Assembly (NCBI RefSeq): GCF_900109035.1
Contig: NZ_FNYD01000003.1
Span: 404,709-468,708 of the forward strand
DNA from: Cribrihabitans marinus
GTDB lineage: Bacteria > Pseudomonadota > Alphaproteobacteria > Rhodobacterales > Rhodobacteraceae
DNA length: 64,000 nucleotides
Direction: 5' to 3'
The translations under genes were made by a program, and so were the position numbers. This document shows, piece by piece, positions 42,297 through 50,894 of the stretch (its first letter is position 1; each line of letters starts with the position of its first letter). A model generated the notes under the pieces. That model was not told the origin of the DNA. It made no database searches and saw only the letters and a list, made by a program, of their open reading frames with translations.

Positions 42297-44700
42297 TCGA
42301 GAACACCTTGAGCAAGCCCGCCGGCGGCAGGCGCGACAGCCGCCGCGCCGGCCACAGCGCGGCCAGACCGGCCGCCAGCAATGCCAGCGCGAACAGGCGC
42401 AGCCAGTCCAGCGGGAACAGGAACATCGGCAGGCGCCAGCCGAACGCCTCGACATTGACCACCGCCAGCAGCGCCCAGGCCAGCACCAACCCCAACGGCA
42501 GCGCCGCCAGCGCGGTCAGCGCCGCCAGCGCGAGGCTGCGCAACAGTTCCAGCCGCGCCAGCCGCGCCCGCGTCAGACCCATCGCCCAGAGCGGCGCCAC
42601 CTGCGGCAGGCGCTGGGTCCACAGGGTCAAGAGGCTGGTGAGCATGGCAAAGGCCGCCACGCCCAGGGTCAGCACGTTCAGCGCGCCGGTGACCAGGAAG
42701 GTCTTGTCGAACACCGCCATCGACTGCGCCTTGAGCGCGGCCTGATCGACCAGCGCGCCGGGCGGCAGGTCGAAGTCGGCGCGCAGGTCCCGGGCGAGGT
42801 CGTCCACCTGGTCCGGCGCGATGCGGATGCCGAAGCGCTGGTTGGGCAGGTTCGGCACCCGCTCGAGCAGCGCGGGCAGCGCGGTGATCGCCTGCGCCGT
42901 GGGATTGCCGTAGTCGGAATAGACCCCGGCCACGCGCAAGGGCCAGTCGGGCAGCACGCTGACCGTATCCCCCGGCCACAGGTCGTCGCGGCGGGCCATC
43001 TGTTCGTTGATCAGCACCGCCTCGCCCCGGGCCAGCGCGTCCCAGACGCCAGGGCTTTCGGCGATCAGCGGCCAGTTGTCGCGATAGGTCGGGTCATCGA
43101 CGATTCCATAGACGAAGATCGGCGCGCCGTTGTGCCGGCGCTCGACCGACCGGCTCGGCAGCACGGCATCTGCCCGGTCCCCAAGCCACGTGGCCATCCG
43201 CGCGCCCTGTGCATCGTCCCGGGCAGCGACATAGAGTTCGGAGGCCAGCCGCTGGTCCAGCCATCCAGTAAAGGTCAGCCGAAAGCTGGACACCATCGTG
43301 CCGACGCCGATATTGGCCGCCAGCGCCAGCAAGAGCGCCATCAGCGCCAGTGACAGGCCGGGCAGCTGCGCGCGCATGTCGGCCCAGACCCATTGCGCCA
43401 GCGGCCCCCGGGCCATCCGCGCGCCCATCGCCAGGATCACCGACAGCAGCGGCGGCAGCAGGAGCGCCGCGCCGGTCAGCACCCCGCCGAGCAGGAGGAA
43501 CCCGCCCAGCAGGCCCCCCGGCAGCCATGTCGCGAGCGCGCCGGCCAGGATCAGCGCCACACCGGCGGCCACCATCGCCCGCATCGCGGCGGCGCTTCCG
43601 CCCCAGGCCCGCATACCGGGCGCGGCCAGCAGAGGGAGATGCGCCACCCGCCACAGCGCCCGGGCGCTGGCCAGACCGGTGCCGGCCAGCGCCATTCCAA
43701 GGCCCGAGAGCACCCAGCCGGGCCGCAGGCTCAGCGTGCCCTCGACCGGCGCGCCGTAGAGCCCGCGCAGGCTGCTGGCCACATCCGGTAGCAGCGCGCC
43801 CGCCACCGCATAGCCCAGGATCAGGCCCGCGCCGCCGCCCAGCAAGGCCAGCAGCGCCAGTTCAGCCAGCATCAGCCGCGCAAGCAGCCCCAGGGGCAGG
43901 CCCATCGCGCGCAGGCTGCGGATCATGCCGCGGCGCTGCTCGAAGGACAGACCGACCGTGCCATGCACGATGAACATCCCCACGGCAAAGGACAGCAGGC
44001 CGAAGGCGGTGAGGTTGAGGTGAAAGCTGTCGGTCAGCCGCGCGATGTCGCCGCTGCCGCGCGCCGCGACCCGGTCCAGGTCGGGGGCCAGTTCGGACAG
44101 GGGCGGCAGGCCGGGCGGTGGTGGTTCGAGGATCAGCAGCCGCGACAGCGTGCCGGGCCGGTCCAGCAGGCGTTCGGCCACGGCGATGTCGGTCAGCAGG
44201 GTTCCCGGTGGCACCGCGTCGCTGGGCAGGACCGGCGGCAGGTCGGTGTTCCCTTCCAGCCGCGCCGCCAGGCCGGGGTCCGCGAAGAGCCGTCCGGGCG
44301 GGGTCAGCACCTCGACCGGTGCCAGGCCATCGCCACCTTCCGCCGCCTCGACCGCGGGCAGGGCGGGATGGGTCAGCAGGCCCACGCCCATCACCGTCAC
44401 CGACCGGCCGGCCAGGCGCAGGTTGCCCTCGAGCACCGGGGCCAGACGCCACCCCGTGCGCCGCAGCGACACGTAGGTCTCCAGCGGAATGTCAGCACCG
44501 GCGCGGGGGCGCAGTTCGGGCCATTGCCCGGCGCCCAGCTGCGCCGCCGCCCGGTCATAGCTGGCCCGCGCCTCGCCATTGATGGCCTGCACCGCCGACC
44601 ACAGGCCGGTGGCCAGCGCAAGCCCGGCCAGCAGCGTCGCCAGCTGCAGCTTGTGCCGCCGCCAATGCGACCAGAGCGCCAGGCAGGCCGCGCCGATCAT
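42286..44700 (-). CDS. FtsX-type ABC transporter permease, duplicated
   Basis: An 804-residue permease with two FtsX-type halves. The first half has an N-terminal helix (LQLATLLAGLALATGLWSAV) followed by a periplasmic domain and helices around FGLLSFAVGMFIVHGTVGLSFEQRRGMIRSLRAMGL; the second half repeats this with DMRAQLPGLSLALMALLLALAANIGVGTMVSSFR and a last block LNVLTLGVAAFAMLTSLLTLWTQRLPQVAPLWAMGLTRARLARLEL. MacB/LolCE-type permeases of this kind extract or export lipids and lipoproteins rather than importing solutes. Its start overlaps the ATPase stop by four bases. Confidence 0.88.
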   Translation of the reverse strand: MIGAACLALWSHWRRHKLQLATLLAGLALATGLWSAVQAINGEARASYDRAAAQLGAGQWPELRPRAGADIPLETYVSLRRTGWRLAPVLEGNLRLAGRSVTVMGVGLLTHPALPAVEAAEGGDGLAPVEVLTPPGRLFADPGLAARLEGNTDLPPVLPSDAVPPGTLLTDIAVAERLLDRPGTLSRLLILEPPPPGLPPLSELAPDLDRVAARGSGDIARLTDSFHLNLTAFGLLSFAVGMFIVHGTVGLSFEQRRGMIRSLRAMGLPLGLLARLMLAELALLALLGGGAGLILGYAVAGALLPDVASSLRGLYGAPVEGTLSLRPGWVLSGLGMALAGTGLASARALWRVAHLPLLAAPGMRAWGGSAAAMRAMVAAGVALILAGALATWLPGGLLGGFLLLGGVLTGAALLLPPLLSVILAMGARMARGPLAQWVWADMRAQLPGLSLALMALLLALAANIGVGTMVSSFRLTFTGWLDQRLASELYVAARDDAQGARMATWLGDRADAVLPSRSVERRHNGAPIFVYGIVDDPTYRDNWPLIAESPGVWDALARGEAVLINEQMARRDDLWPGDTVSVLPDWPLRVAGVYSDYGNPTAQAITALPALLERVPNLPNQRFGIRIAPDQVDDLARDLRADFDLPPGALVDQAALKAQSMAVFDKTFLVTGALNVLTLGVAAFAMLTSLLTLWTQRLPQVAPLWAMGLTRARLARLELLRSLALAALTALAALPLGLVLAWALLAVVNVEAFGWRLPMFLFPLDWLRLFALALLAAGLAALWPARRLSRLPPAGLLKVFSNER

Positions 44701-45344
44701 GCGATCCGGCCGCCGGCCAGATGCGCGCGCCGGTCCAGCCGGGCGGCGATGGCTTCGGAATGGGTGACGAGCAACAAGGCGGTGCCGCTTTCACGCACAA
44801 GCTCCAGCATCAGGTCCAGCACCGACGTGCTTGCGGTCTCGTCCAGGTTGCCGGTGGGCTCGTCGGCCAACAGAAGCGCCGGACGCACCGCCAGCGCCCG
44901 GCCGATCGCAACGCGCTGCTGCTGGCCGCCGGACAGGTCCTCGGGGTGGCGCGACAGCAGATCGCCCAGCCCCAGCCGCTCGGCCAGCCGGTCCAGCCAA
45001 GCCGCATCCCGCCGCCCGGCCAGCCGCGCGTGGAATTCCAGGTTCCGGGCCGCGGTCAGTGAGGGGATCAGGTTGAACTGCTGGAATACCAGCGCGACTC
45101 GGTCGCGGCGCAGCGCGGCCCGGCCGGCATCGTCCAGCCCGGCGTAGGCAGTGTCACCCAGCCGGATTTCGCCCGCGTCGGCCACGTCCAGCGCCCCGAT
45201 CAGGTTCAGAAGCGTGCTCTTGCCGCTGCCGCTCTCTCCGGTCAGGGCCAGCGTCTGCCCGGCGTCCAGCGTCAGGCTGACCTCGCGCAGGACCGGGCGG
45301 CCGCCGGCATAGGTCTTGCTGACACGATCGACGGAAAGAAGCAT
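44697..45344 (-). CDS. LolD/MacB-type ABC transporter ATPase
   Basis: A 215-residue ATPase from ATG 45344 (MLLSVDRVSKTYAGGRPVLREVSLTLDAGQ). Walker A LTGESGSGKSTLLNLIGAL, the Q-loop LVFQQFNLIPSLTAARNLEF, signature LSGGQQQRVAIGRALAV, Walker B LLLADEPTGNLDETAS and H-loop LLLVTHSEAIAARLDR place it with LolD and MacB, the mechanotransmission class. It is the first gene of the three-gene unit with the permease and AttH-like protein. It is divergent from the potassium channel gene. Confidence 0.93.
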   Translation of the reverse strand: MLLSVDRVSKTYAGGRPVLREVSLTLDAGQTLALTGESGSGKSTLLNLIGALDVADAGEIRLGDTAYAGLDDAGRAALRRDRVALVFQQFNLIPSLTAARNLEFHARLAGRRDAAWLDRLAERLGLGDLLSRHPEDLSGGQQQRVAIGRALAVRPALLLADEPTGNLDETASTSVLDLMLELVRESGTALLLVTHSEAIAARLDRRAHLAGGRIA

Positions 45345-45512
45345 GAAATGGCACCTTGTCGGGCGGCAGGGGGTTGCCGCTCCAATCTGGCCTTGCGGGC
45401 GGCGCTGTCCAGCCCCCAATCGGGCCAAAGCTGCATTCCGCCGCAGCCCCCGGCATTGACCGGCGGCTGCGTTTGCGACACCAAGTCCGCGCAGCCGACA
45501 CGGAGATCCGCG

Positions 45513-45950
45513 ATGGTCGTGACGCAACAGATCCTCTGGGGAAGCCTGTTCATGGCGGGCTGCCTGCTGATCGAGATCGGCCTGCTGGTCTGGTGCACGT
45601 TGATGCTGAGGGCGCAGCGCGGGCGCTGGTCGCATTTCTCGCGGGCCCTGCGCGCGGGTGCGCCGGTTGCGCTGGCGCTGCTCTTCATCATCGCCGCGCA
45701 TACGGTGCAGGTCTGGATCTGGGCCGGCGCCCTGTTGGCCGCGCAGGCGGTGCCGGATCTGAACACGGCGCTCTATTTCTCGCTGGCCTCCTACACGACG
45801 CTTGGATACGGCGACATCATCCTGGGCGAGGAACTGCGGATCTTCGGGGCGTTCTCGGCCGTGGCGGGCCTGCTGGCTTTCGGTCTGTCCACCGCTTATC
45901 TGGTTGCGCTGATGACGCGTCTGTTCGAGACCCACATGCTGGGCGACTGA
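45513..45950 (+). CDS. Two-helix potassium channel protein
   Basis: A 145-residue protein from ATG 45513 (MVVTQQILWGSLFMAGCLLIEIGLLVWC), with GGAG upstream. It has an N-terminal helix, a second helix (APVALALLFIIAAHTVQVWIWAGALL), the selectivity-filter segment LNTALYFSLASYTTLGYGDI and a final pore helix (FGAFSAVAGLLAFGLSTAYLVAL). TTLGYGD is a canonical potassium filter. It has no regulatory RCK domain, so it would be a minimal tetrameric channel. The gene is convergent with cardiolipin synthase, 12 bases apart. Confidence 0.87.
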   Translation: MVVTQQILWGSLFMAGCLLIEIGLLVWCTLMLRAQRGRWSHFSRALRAGAPVALALLFIIAAHTVQVWIWAGALLAAQAVPDLNTALYFSLASYTTLGYGDIILGEELRIFGAFSAVAGLLAFGLSTAYLVALMTRLFETHMLGD

Positions 45951-45961
45951 TGGACCCGCCG

Positions 45962-47374
45962 TCAGAGAACCGGCGCCAGCAGCCGCGCCAGCGGCGCGCC
46001 GTAGCGGATATGCGGCGGCTGCAAGTCCAGCGTCTTGAGCAGCTCGTAGCTCAGGGCGAAATCCTGCGTCAGCATGTCGGCCACGGCCTCGGCCGCGCGA
46101 GGATCGAAGACCAGCGCCATCGCTTCGAAATTCAGGCGGAACGAGCGGTTGTCGAGGTTGCTGGTGCCCACGGCGGCCAGGGTGTCGTCGACCAGAAACA
46201 CCTTCTGGTGCATGAACCCGCCCGTATAGCGGAAGACCTTGACCCCGGCCTCGCAGACCTCGTCGAAATAGGCGAAGGCAGCGAGCCACGGCGCGCGGTG
46301 GTCGATCATGTCGGGCACCAGAAGCCGCACGTCGATGCCGCGCATGGCGGCATGTTTCAGCGCGCTGAGGATGTCGAGATCGGGCACGAAATAGGGCGAG
46401 GCGACCCAGATCCGCTCCTGTGCGGCGGCGATGGCCGAGAAGAACATCATCGACCCGCTCTCGGTCCGGTCGCTGGGGCCGGTGGCCACGATCAGCGCAT
46501 CCATGCCGCCCTCGAACGGCTCGACCTGCCAGTAGAGGTCATCCAGGATGTCCTCGTCGCGCGCCCAGTGCCAGTCCTCGGCAAAGATCAGCTGCAGCTG
46601 GTTCGTGACCGGCCCCTCGAGCTGAACATGGGTGTCGCGCCAATGGCCGAAATCGGGATCCTCGCCCAGGTATTCGCAGCCGACATTGTGCCCGCCGATG
46701 AAGCCCACCAGCCCGTCGATGATCACCGTCTTGCGGTGGTTGCGATAGTTGATCTGGAACCGCCAGTTGGGGCCGCGCTGCTGGTGCGGGTCGGCCACGT
46801 CGATGCCGTGGTCGGACATGTGCTCGTAGAACGCGCCCGACAGCTGGTAGCTGCCGATGGCGTCGGTCATGAAGCGCACATGCACGCCGCGCGCGGCGGC
46901 CTGGATCAACCGGTCGCGCAGGGTCCGGCCCAGCCGGTCGTCACGCACGATGTAGAACTGCACCAGGATATAGCTCTGCGCCGAATCGATCGCAGCCAGG
47001 ATCGCGTCGAAGGTCTCGGTCCCGTCCACCAGCAGTTTCGCGGAATTGCCCCGCACCACCGGCATTCCGGCCAGATCCTCGAAGGGGCGGGGGTCGGGGC
47101 GGATCGATCCGGCGGTCGGGGCGACCTGTTTCGACAGCGCGCGGATGCCGGCCACGACCCGCTGGCTTTCGGTCCGGGCGATGCGATAGCCTTTGAACCG
47201 GTGGTGGCCCAGCACCAGGTAGGCCGGCACCGCGAAGAAGGGCGCGGCCAGCAGGAACACCACCCAGCCCACGGCGCCCTGCGGCGTGCGCGCGGTCTGC
47301 GCTGCGCGGATGCCGAAGAAGACCGCCACGCCATAGAGCACCACGACGGATGAGCTTACCAGGAAGGTCCACAT
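45962..47374 (-). CDS. cls: Cardiolipin synthase
   Basis: A 470-residue membrane-bound phospholipase-D-family enzyme that joins two phosphatidylglycerol molecules to cardiolipin. Two N-terminal transmembrane helices (VSSSVVVLYGVAVFFGIRAA and VGWVVFLLAAPFFAVPAYLVLGHH) precede two HKD motifs, RNHRKTVIIDGLVGFIGGHNVG and MHQKVFLVDDTLAAVGTSNLDNRSF. Length and layout fit ClsA-type enzymes. No accessory gene appears to be coupled to it. Confidence 0.95.
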   Translation of the reverse strand: MWTFLVSSSVVVLYGVAVFFGIRAAQTARTPQGAVGWVVFLLAAPFFAVPAYLVLGHHRFKGYRIARTESQRVVAGIRALSKQVAPTAGSIRPDPRPFEDLAGMPVVRGNSAKLLVDGTETFDAILAAIDSAQSYILVQFYIVRDDRLGRTLRDRLIQAAARGVHVRFMTDAIGSYQLSGAFYEHMSDHGIDVADPHQQRGPNWRFQINYRNHRKTVIIDGLVGFIGGHNVGCEYLGEDPDFGHWRDTHVQLEGPVTNQLQLIFAEDWHWARDEDILDDLYWQVEPFEGGMDALIVATGPSDRTESGSMMFFSAIAAAQERIWVASPYFVPDLDILSALKHAAMRGIDVRLLVPDMIDHRAPWLAAFAYFDEVCEAGVKVFRYTGGFMHQKVFLVDDTLAAVGTSNLDNRSFRLNFEAMALVFDPRAAEAVADMLTQDFALSYELLKTLDLQPPHIRYGAPLARLLAPVL

Positions 47375-47443
47375 GGTATTCCGGCTCCTCTCCCGGTCTC
47401 TATACGCGCAGGTGGCGCGGGCTGCAAAGCGCGGTCACGGAGA

Positions 47444-47632
47444 TCACGCCCAGGCCCTGAGCCGGCCGGCCAGCCGGGTCACGCCGTCCCGGACCTCTTC
47501 CCGGACCGGGCCGTGGCGGGGCGCGTCGCGCAGGGTAGTGTGCCAGTGCTCGGGCGGCATGCGCCCGGCGCGGCGGGTCCAGCTGAGCCCACGCAGGATG
47601 TCCGCCACGGCATCGGGCAGGCGATCCGGCAC
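47444..47632 (-). CDS. Small basic protein downstream of the deacetylase gene
   Basis: A 62-residue reading frame with GTG start at 47632, beginning immediately after the TAG stop of the deacetylase gene. The sequence is arginine- and tryptophan-rich (DILRGLSWTRRAGRMPPEHWHTTLRDAPR...VREEVRDGVTRLAGRLRAWA) with no recognised domain. There is no strong ribosome binding site, so translation would depend on coupling to the upstream gene. It may be real but could be chance coding in GC-rich DNA. Confidence 0.4.
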   Translation of the reverse strand: MPDRLPDAVADILRGLSWTRRAGRMPPEHWHTTLRDAPRHGPVREEVRDGVTRLAGRLRAWA

Positions 47633-48565
47633 CTACTGGCCCGACAATGTCGCCCAGACCCCGGACCAGAGTCGAGCCACGGTCCAGGGATTGTAGCCGC
47701 CGCCGCCCAGCACCAGAAGCCGCGGGGCGAGCGCCTTCAGGGCCGCCACCGCGCGCCAATGGGCGTTGTTCGAGAGCGCCAGCCGCGACAGTGGATCTTC
47801 CTCGACCGCGTCCGCGCCGCATTGCAGGACAATCGCATCGGGCGCAAAGCCCGAGACGGCGGGCAGGATCAGGTCATGGAGGACAAGATCGAACTCGCTG
47901 TCGTTGAAGCCGCGCGGAACCGGCAGGTTGAAGGCGGCGCCGCCCGCCCGATCCTCGAGCGCGCCGGTGAAGGGCCAGCGCCGGGCCTCGTGCACCGACA
48001 CCAGGCGCACATCGCCGGCGCCGTCAAAGGCGGCCTCGACCCCGTCGCCGTGATGCGCGTCGAAATCCACATAGGCGATCCGCCGCAGGCCCAGCCGCCG
48101 CAGGGTCAGGATCGCCAGCACCGGATCGTTGAGATAGCAGAACCCGCTGGCCCGGTCCGCCAGCCCGTGATGGGTTCCGCCGCCGGGATTGAAGACCGTG
48201 CCGCCACCCGCCACCATCTCGGCGCCCAGCATCGAGCCGCCCGCCGCGGTGGCGGGCCTGCGGAACATCTCGGGGAAAACCGGGTTCGATGCGGTGCCCA
48301 GCCCGTGTCGCCGCCGCGTGTGCTCGGTCACGTCCTGTTGCCGCTCGGCCTCCTGCAGCGCGGCCACGTAGGCGGGGCTGTGGAACAGGCCCAGGGCCGC
48401 CGACTTGGCCCTTGGGCTGGCGCGATACCGTCCGGGCGGCAGCCATCCCAGCGCCCGGCACAGGTCCATCACCGTCGACACCCGCGGGATCGCAAGCGGG
48501 TGATGACGACCATAGCTCGATCCCCGGTAGATCTCGGAGCCGATGAAGGTCGGCGCGCGCGTCAC
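47633..48565 (-). CDS. Histone-deacetylase-family (AcuC-like) hydrolase
   Basis: A 310-residue zinc-dependent amidohydrolase of the class I/II histone deacetylase superfamily. Key regions are NPGGGTHHGLADRASGFCYLND (paired catalytic histidines), YVDFDAHHGDGVEAAF (metal-binding Asp and His) and the final GGGGYNPWTVARLWSGVW. Bacterial members deacetylate small amides such as acetylpolyamines, or acetylated acetyl-CoA synthetase. A GTG start overlaps the stop of the preceding holin-like gene by four bases. It is in an operon with three small envelope-type genes. Confidence 0.92.
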   Translation of the reverse strand: MTRAPTFIGSEIYRGSSYGRHHPLAIPRVSTVMDLCRALGWLPPGRYRASPRAKSAALGLFHSPAYVAALQEAERQQDVTEHTRRRHGLGTASNPVFPEMFRRPATAAGGSMLGAEMVAGGGTVFNPGGGTHHGLADRASGFCYLNDPVLAILTLRRLGLRRIAYVDFDAHHGDGVEAAFDGAGDVRLVSVHEARRWPFTGALEDRAGGAAFNLPVPRGFNDSEFDLVLHDLILPAVSGFAPDAIVLQCGADAVEEDPLSRLALSNNAHWRAVAALKALAPRLLVLGGGGYNPWTVARLWSGVWATLSGQ

Positions 48566-49023
48566 TCCTTGCGGCTGCGCAGGAAGGCGCTGATCAGCGG
48601 CATCAGCAGGGCGGGCAGGGCCGAGCCCAGCGGATCGCGCGCCATGCGCCCGACATTCTCGGTCAGCGTCTTGGCGCTTTCGGCGGCGGCGGTCACGTCA
48701 TCCTCCAGCTCGGCCAGTGCTGTGTCGCGGATCTCGGTCGCGGGCTCCAGTTCGCGCTCGGCCGACATGCGCAGCGCGGTCAGCGCCAGCAGGGCGGCCA
48801 CGCCCAGGTCGATCAGCGCCACGATCAGCGCGGCAACCTGCGGCGAGTGGATTGCGGCCAGCGCCCAATAGGCCGCCACGTTCAGCATGACGAAGCCGAT
48901 CACCCCGATCAGCCCGGCGGCGGCCAGGATACCGGTCTGCTTGCGCATGACCTCGATCTGACGGCGCGCGATCAGGCGTTCGGTGCGATAGACGATGGAC
49001 AGGTTTCGGCTGATCCGGTTCAT
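48562..49023 (-). CDS. Phage-holin-family (DUF1469-like) membrane protein
   Basis: A 153-residue protein from ATG 49023 (MNRISRNLSIVYRTERLIARRQIEVMRKQTGILAAAG); a longer frame starts at 49080. Two hydrophobic helices (ILAAAGLIGVIGFVMLNVAAYWAL and VAALIVALIDLGVAALLALTAL) are followed by a long amphipathic C-terminal segment (EREL...DDVTAAAESAKTL). It resembles the actinobacterial/proteobacterial 'holin-X' group, which are ordinary envelope proteins despite the name. Here it neighbours DUF883-like and other small helical proteins, a grouping often associated with envelope stress. Confidence 0.7.
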   Translation of the reverse strand: MNRISRNLSIVYRTERLIARRQIEVMRKQTGILAAAGLIGVIGFVMLNVAAYWALAAIHSPQVAALIVALIDLGVAALLALTALRMSAERELEPATEIRDTALAELEDDVTAAAESAKTLTENVGRMARDPLGSALPALLMPLISAFLRSRKE

Positions 49024-49039
49024 TGCGGGTTCCTTGTGT

Positions 49040-49321
49040 TCAGGACTTGGACATCCGGCCCAGCACGAAGCCGAGACCAAAGGCGGCGATGGCCGTCATC
49101 AACGGCTTGTCGCGCGGCACATCGGCGATCTGTTGGCGAAAGTCGGACCACAACGCCTCGATCTCGTCCGGTTGGATGCCCTGCGCTTCCAGCAAATTGC
49201 GAAACCCGTCCTTCAACTCGTCCTTGTCGGGCACCTCGATCTTGCGCGGATCGGGCACCTTTTCCGTGGCTTTCGCCTTGAGTTGGCTGATTTCCTTTTC
49301 AAGTTCGGCCTTGGTCGGCAT
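49040..49321 (-). CDS. DUF883/ElaB-like tail-anchored protein
   Basis: A 93-residue protein from ATG 49321 (MPTKAELEKEISQLKAKATEKV). An N-terminal charged coiled-coil region and an amphipathic middle (FRNLLEAQGIQPDEIEALWSDFRQQIAD) are followed by a single C-terminal hydrophobic helix (LMTAIAAFGLGFVLGRMSKS). That layout matches ElaB/YqjD proteins, which sit in the inner membrane and bind ribosomes in stationary phase in E. coli. Family assignment is by layout. Confidence 0.65.
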   Translation of the reverse strand: MPTKAELEKEISQLKAKATEKVPDPRKIEVPDKDELKDGFRNLLEAQGIQPDEIEALWSDFRQQIADVPRDKPLMTAIAAFGLGFVLGRMSKS

Positions 49322-49365
49322 CACCGTCCTCCAAATTGTCTTTCCGGGTTTCGTTCGCGGCGGCC

Positions 49366-49602
49366 TCAGTCGGACTTGCGCGCGCGCTCGAACGCCTCTT
49401 TCAGCTTCAGCCCGAGATTGCGCGCGGCCTCGCCCACCTCGTCGGCGGATTTCTCCAGCTGCGCCTTCTCGACGAACCGGTCCCATTCGCTCACCGCCTG
49501 TTCCCAGTCGTCGCGCGCGTCCTTGCCCGCCAGGTGCAGCTTCACCCGCAGCTCGTCGCGCTTCTGCCGCATCTCGGCGATCAGGTCATCCAGGTCTGAC
49601 AT
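49366..49602 (-). CDS. Small helical protein, 78 residues
   Basis: A 78-residue protein from ATG 49602 (MSDLDDLIAEMRQKRDELRVKLHLAGKDARDDWEQAVSEWDRFVEKAQ), with AAGGAG seven bases upstream. It is wholly charged and helical, with probable coiled-coil character (heptad-like Leu/Val/Ala spacing) and no membrane segment. It opens a four-gene minus-strand operon with the DUF883-like, holin-like and deacetylase genes. Function not recognised. Confidence 0.7.
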   Translation of the reverse strand: MSDLDDLIAEMRQKRDELRVKLHLAGKDARDDWEQAVSEWDRFVEKAQLEKSADEVGEAARNLGLKLKEAFERARKSD

Positions 49603-49738
49603 CGGATCACTCCTTGGTTTTCCGTATCTTACAGATATGGGAGCGCGGGGGTCCGCGTCCACCGGCAAGCTGTCGGTCCGGGTCCGCATCAAGCCCGGCA
49701 AGATTGTAAACGCGCGAGGGGGCGCTAGGGTTGCATCC

Positions 49739-50623
49739 ATGATGAAGATCGCGAATCTCCGGTCCAATGCCTCGCTGCGCGTGATCGCGAAAACGCTGAA
49801 GCGGTTCGACGCCAAGAACGGCTGGATCATGTCGAGCCATGTGGCCATGTCGATGATGATGGCATTGTTCCCGTTTCTGCTGTTCACCGTCGCGCTGGCC
49901 GGGACATTGTCGCAGGACTATGTGACCAACGACCTGATCGACCTCGTCTTTGGTTCCTGGCCCGAGGCGGTGGCCGACCCTCTGGTCACCGAATTGCGCC
50001 GGGTTCTGTCCAACGCGGGTTCGGGCGTGATGACGCTGGGCGGGGTGCTGGCCGTCTATTTCGCCTCGAACGGGGTCGATGCGGTGCGCACCGCGATGTC
50101 GCGCGCCTATCACGACACCGACACGCGCCCGTTCTGGAAGACACGTCTGCTGGCCATCGGGCTGGTGATCGCCGGCGGCGCGCTCCTGCTGGTGGCGGCG
50201 GCGGTCGAGGTTGTGCTGCCGCTATATTTCCAGCTGGTCAGCAGCGTGCTGCCCAGCGAGGCGCTGGCCTGGGTCAACTCGGACTGGGTTACGACCAGCG
50301 GGCTGAGCTGGCTCTTTGTCACGCTGTTTCCCGCAGGCGCAGTGCTGGCCTGCCACGCCCTGCTGCCCGCGCGCCGGCACCATGTCCGCGAGGTCTTGCC
50401 CGGTGTGCTGCTCACCCTGGGACTGTGGGCGGCGGCGGGGCTGGGATTTTCCTTCTACATCGCCAAGTTCGCCAGCTACAGCGCCACCTATGCCGGGCTG
50501 GCCGGGGCGATGTCGGCGCTGATCTTCCTCTACCTGATCGCGGCGATCCTGATCCTGGGGGCCGAATTCAACGGCGTGCTGATGGAGGAGCGCAGGCAGG
50601 CCGAGGCGGAGGGCGAGGGCTGA
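49739..50623 (+). CDS. YihY/BrkB-family inner-membrane protein
   Basis: A 294-residue protein from ATG 49739 (ATG 49742 follows at once; an in-frame ATG at 49638 would add 34 residues). Six hydrophobic segments are visible, including SHVAMSMMMALFPFLLFTVALAG near the start, GVMTLGGVLAVYFASNGVDAVRTAMSRAYH, TRLLAIGLVIAGGALLLVAAAVEVV and the C-terminal AGLAGAMSALIFLYLIAAILILGAEFNGVL. The family was once annotated as tRNA-processing RNase BN, which is now discarded; members are integral membrane proteins of unclear function. Confidence 0.88.
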   Translation: MMKIANLRSNASLRVIAKTLKRFDAKNGWIMSSHVAMSMMMALFPFLLFTVALAGTLSQDYVTNDLIDLVFGSWPEAVADPLVTELRRVLSNAGSGVMTLGGVLAVYFASNGVDAVRTAMSRAYHDTDTRPFWKTRLLAIGLVIAGGALLLVAAAVEVVLPLYFQLVSSVLPSEALAWVNSDWVTTSGLSWLFVTLFPAGAVLACHALLPARRHHVREVLPGVLLTLGLWAAAGLGFSFYIAKFASYSATYAGLAGAMSALIFLYLIAAILILGAEFNGVLMEERRQAEAEGEG

Positions 50624-50705
50624 GCGCGCCATTTTTGGGCCGTATTCCGGCCATCACCAGTGCAGATTTTCCGTTCAGACCGGTCTCCGGAAACGGAGAG
50701 CTGCC

Positions 50706-50894
50706 ATGTCCCATCCGACACCCCGCCACGCGCGGCTGTTCGAGCTGCTGCGCCAGGAAACGGCCGCGGAACACGCGAAATCGACCAGGACGGCCGCCAT
50801 GTCCCGGCTGGGCCGGGGGGATGCGATGGTGATCAAGTCCCGCGCGCTCGAATCGCTGCGCGCGGCGCAGGCCGGGAGCAGGCCCGGCGCCTAG
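50706..50894 (+). CDS. Small basic protein, 62 residues
   Basis: A 62-residue frame with GGAG seven bases before ATG 50706 ([57 protein letters not shown]). It has no membrane segment and no recognised domain. The stop overlaps the convergent rlmE stop by four bases. A clear ribosome binding site argues for a real gene. Confidence 0.5.
   Translation: MSHPTPRHARLFELLRQETAAEHAKSTRTAAMSRLGRGDAMVIKSRALESLRAAQAGSRPGA

Noticed and set aside
48562..49023. A second phage lysis gene because of the holin-family label
   Set aside because: It sits in an operon with a deacetylase and ElaB-like proteins and no phage gene; the family name is misleading.
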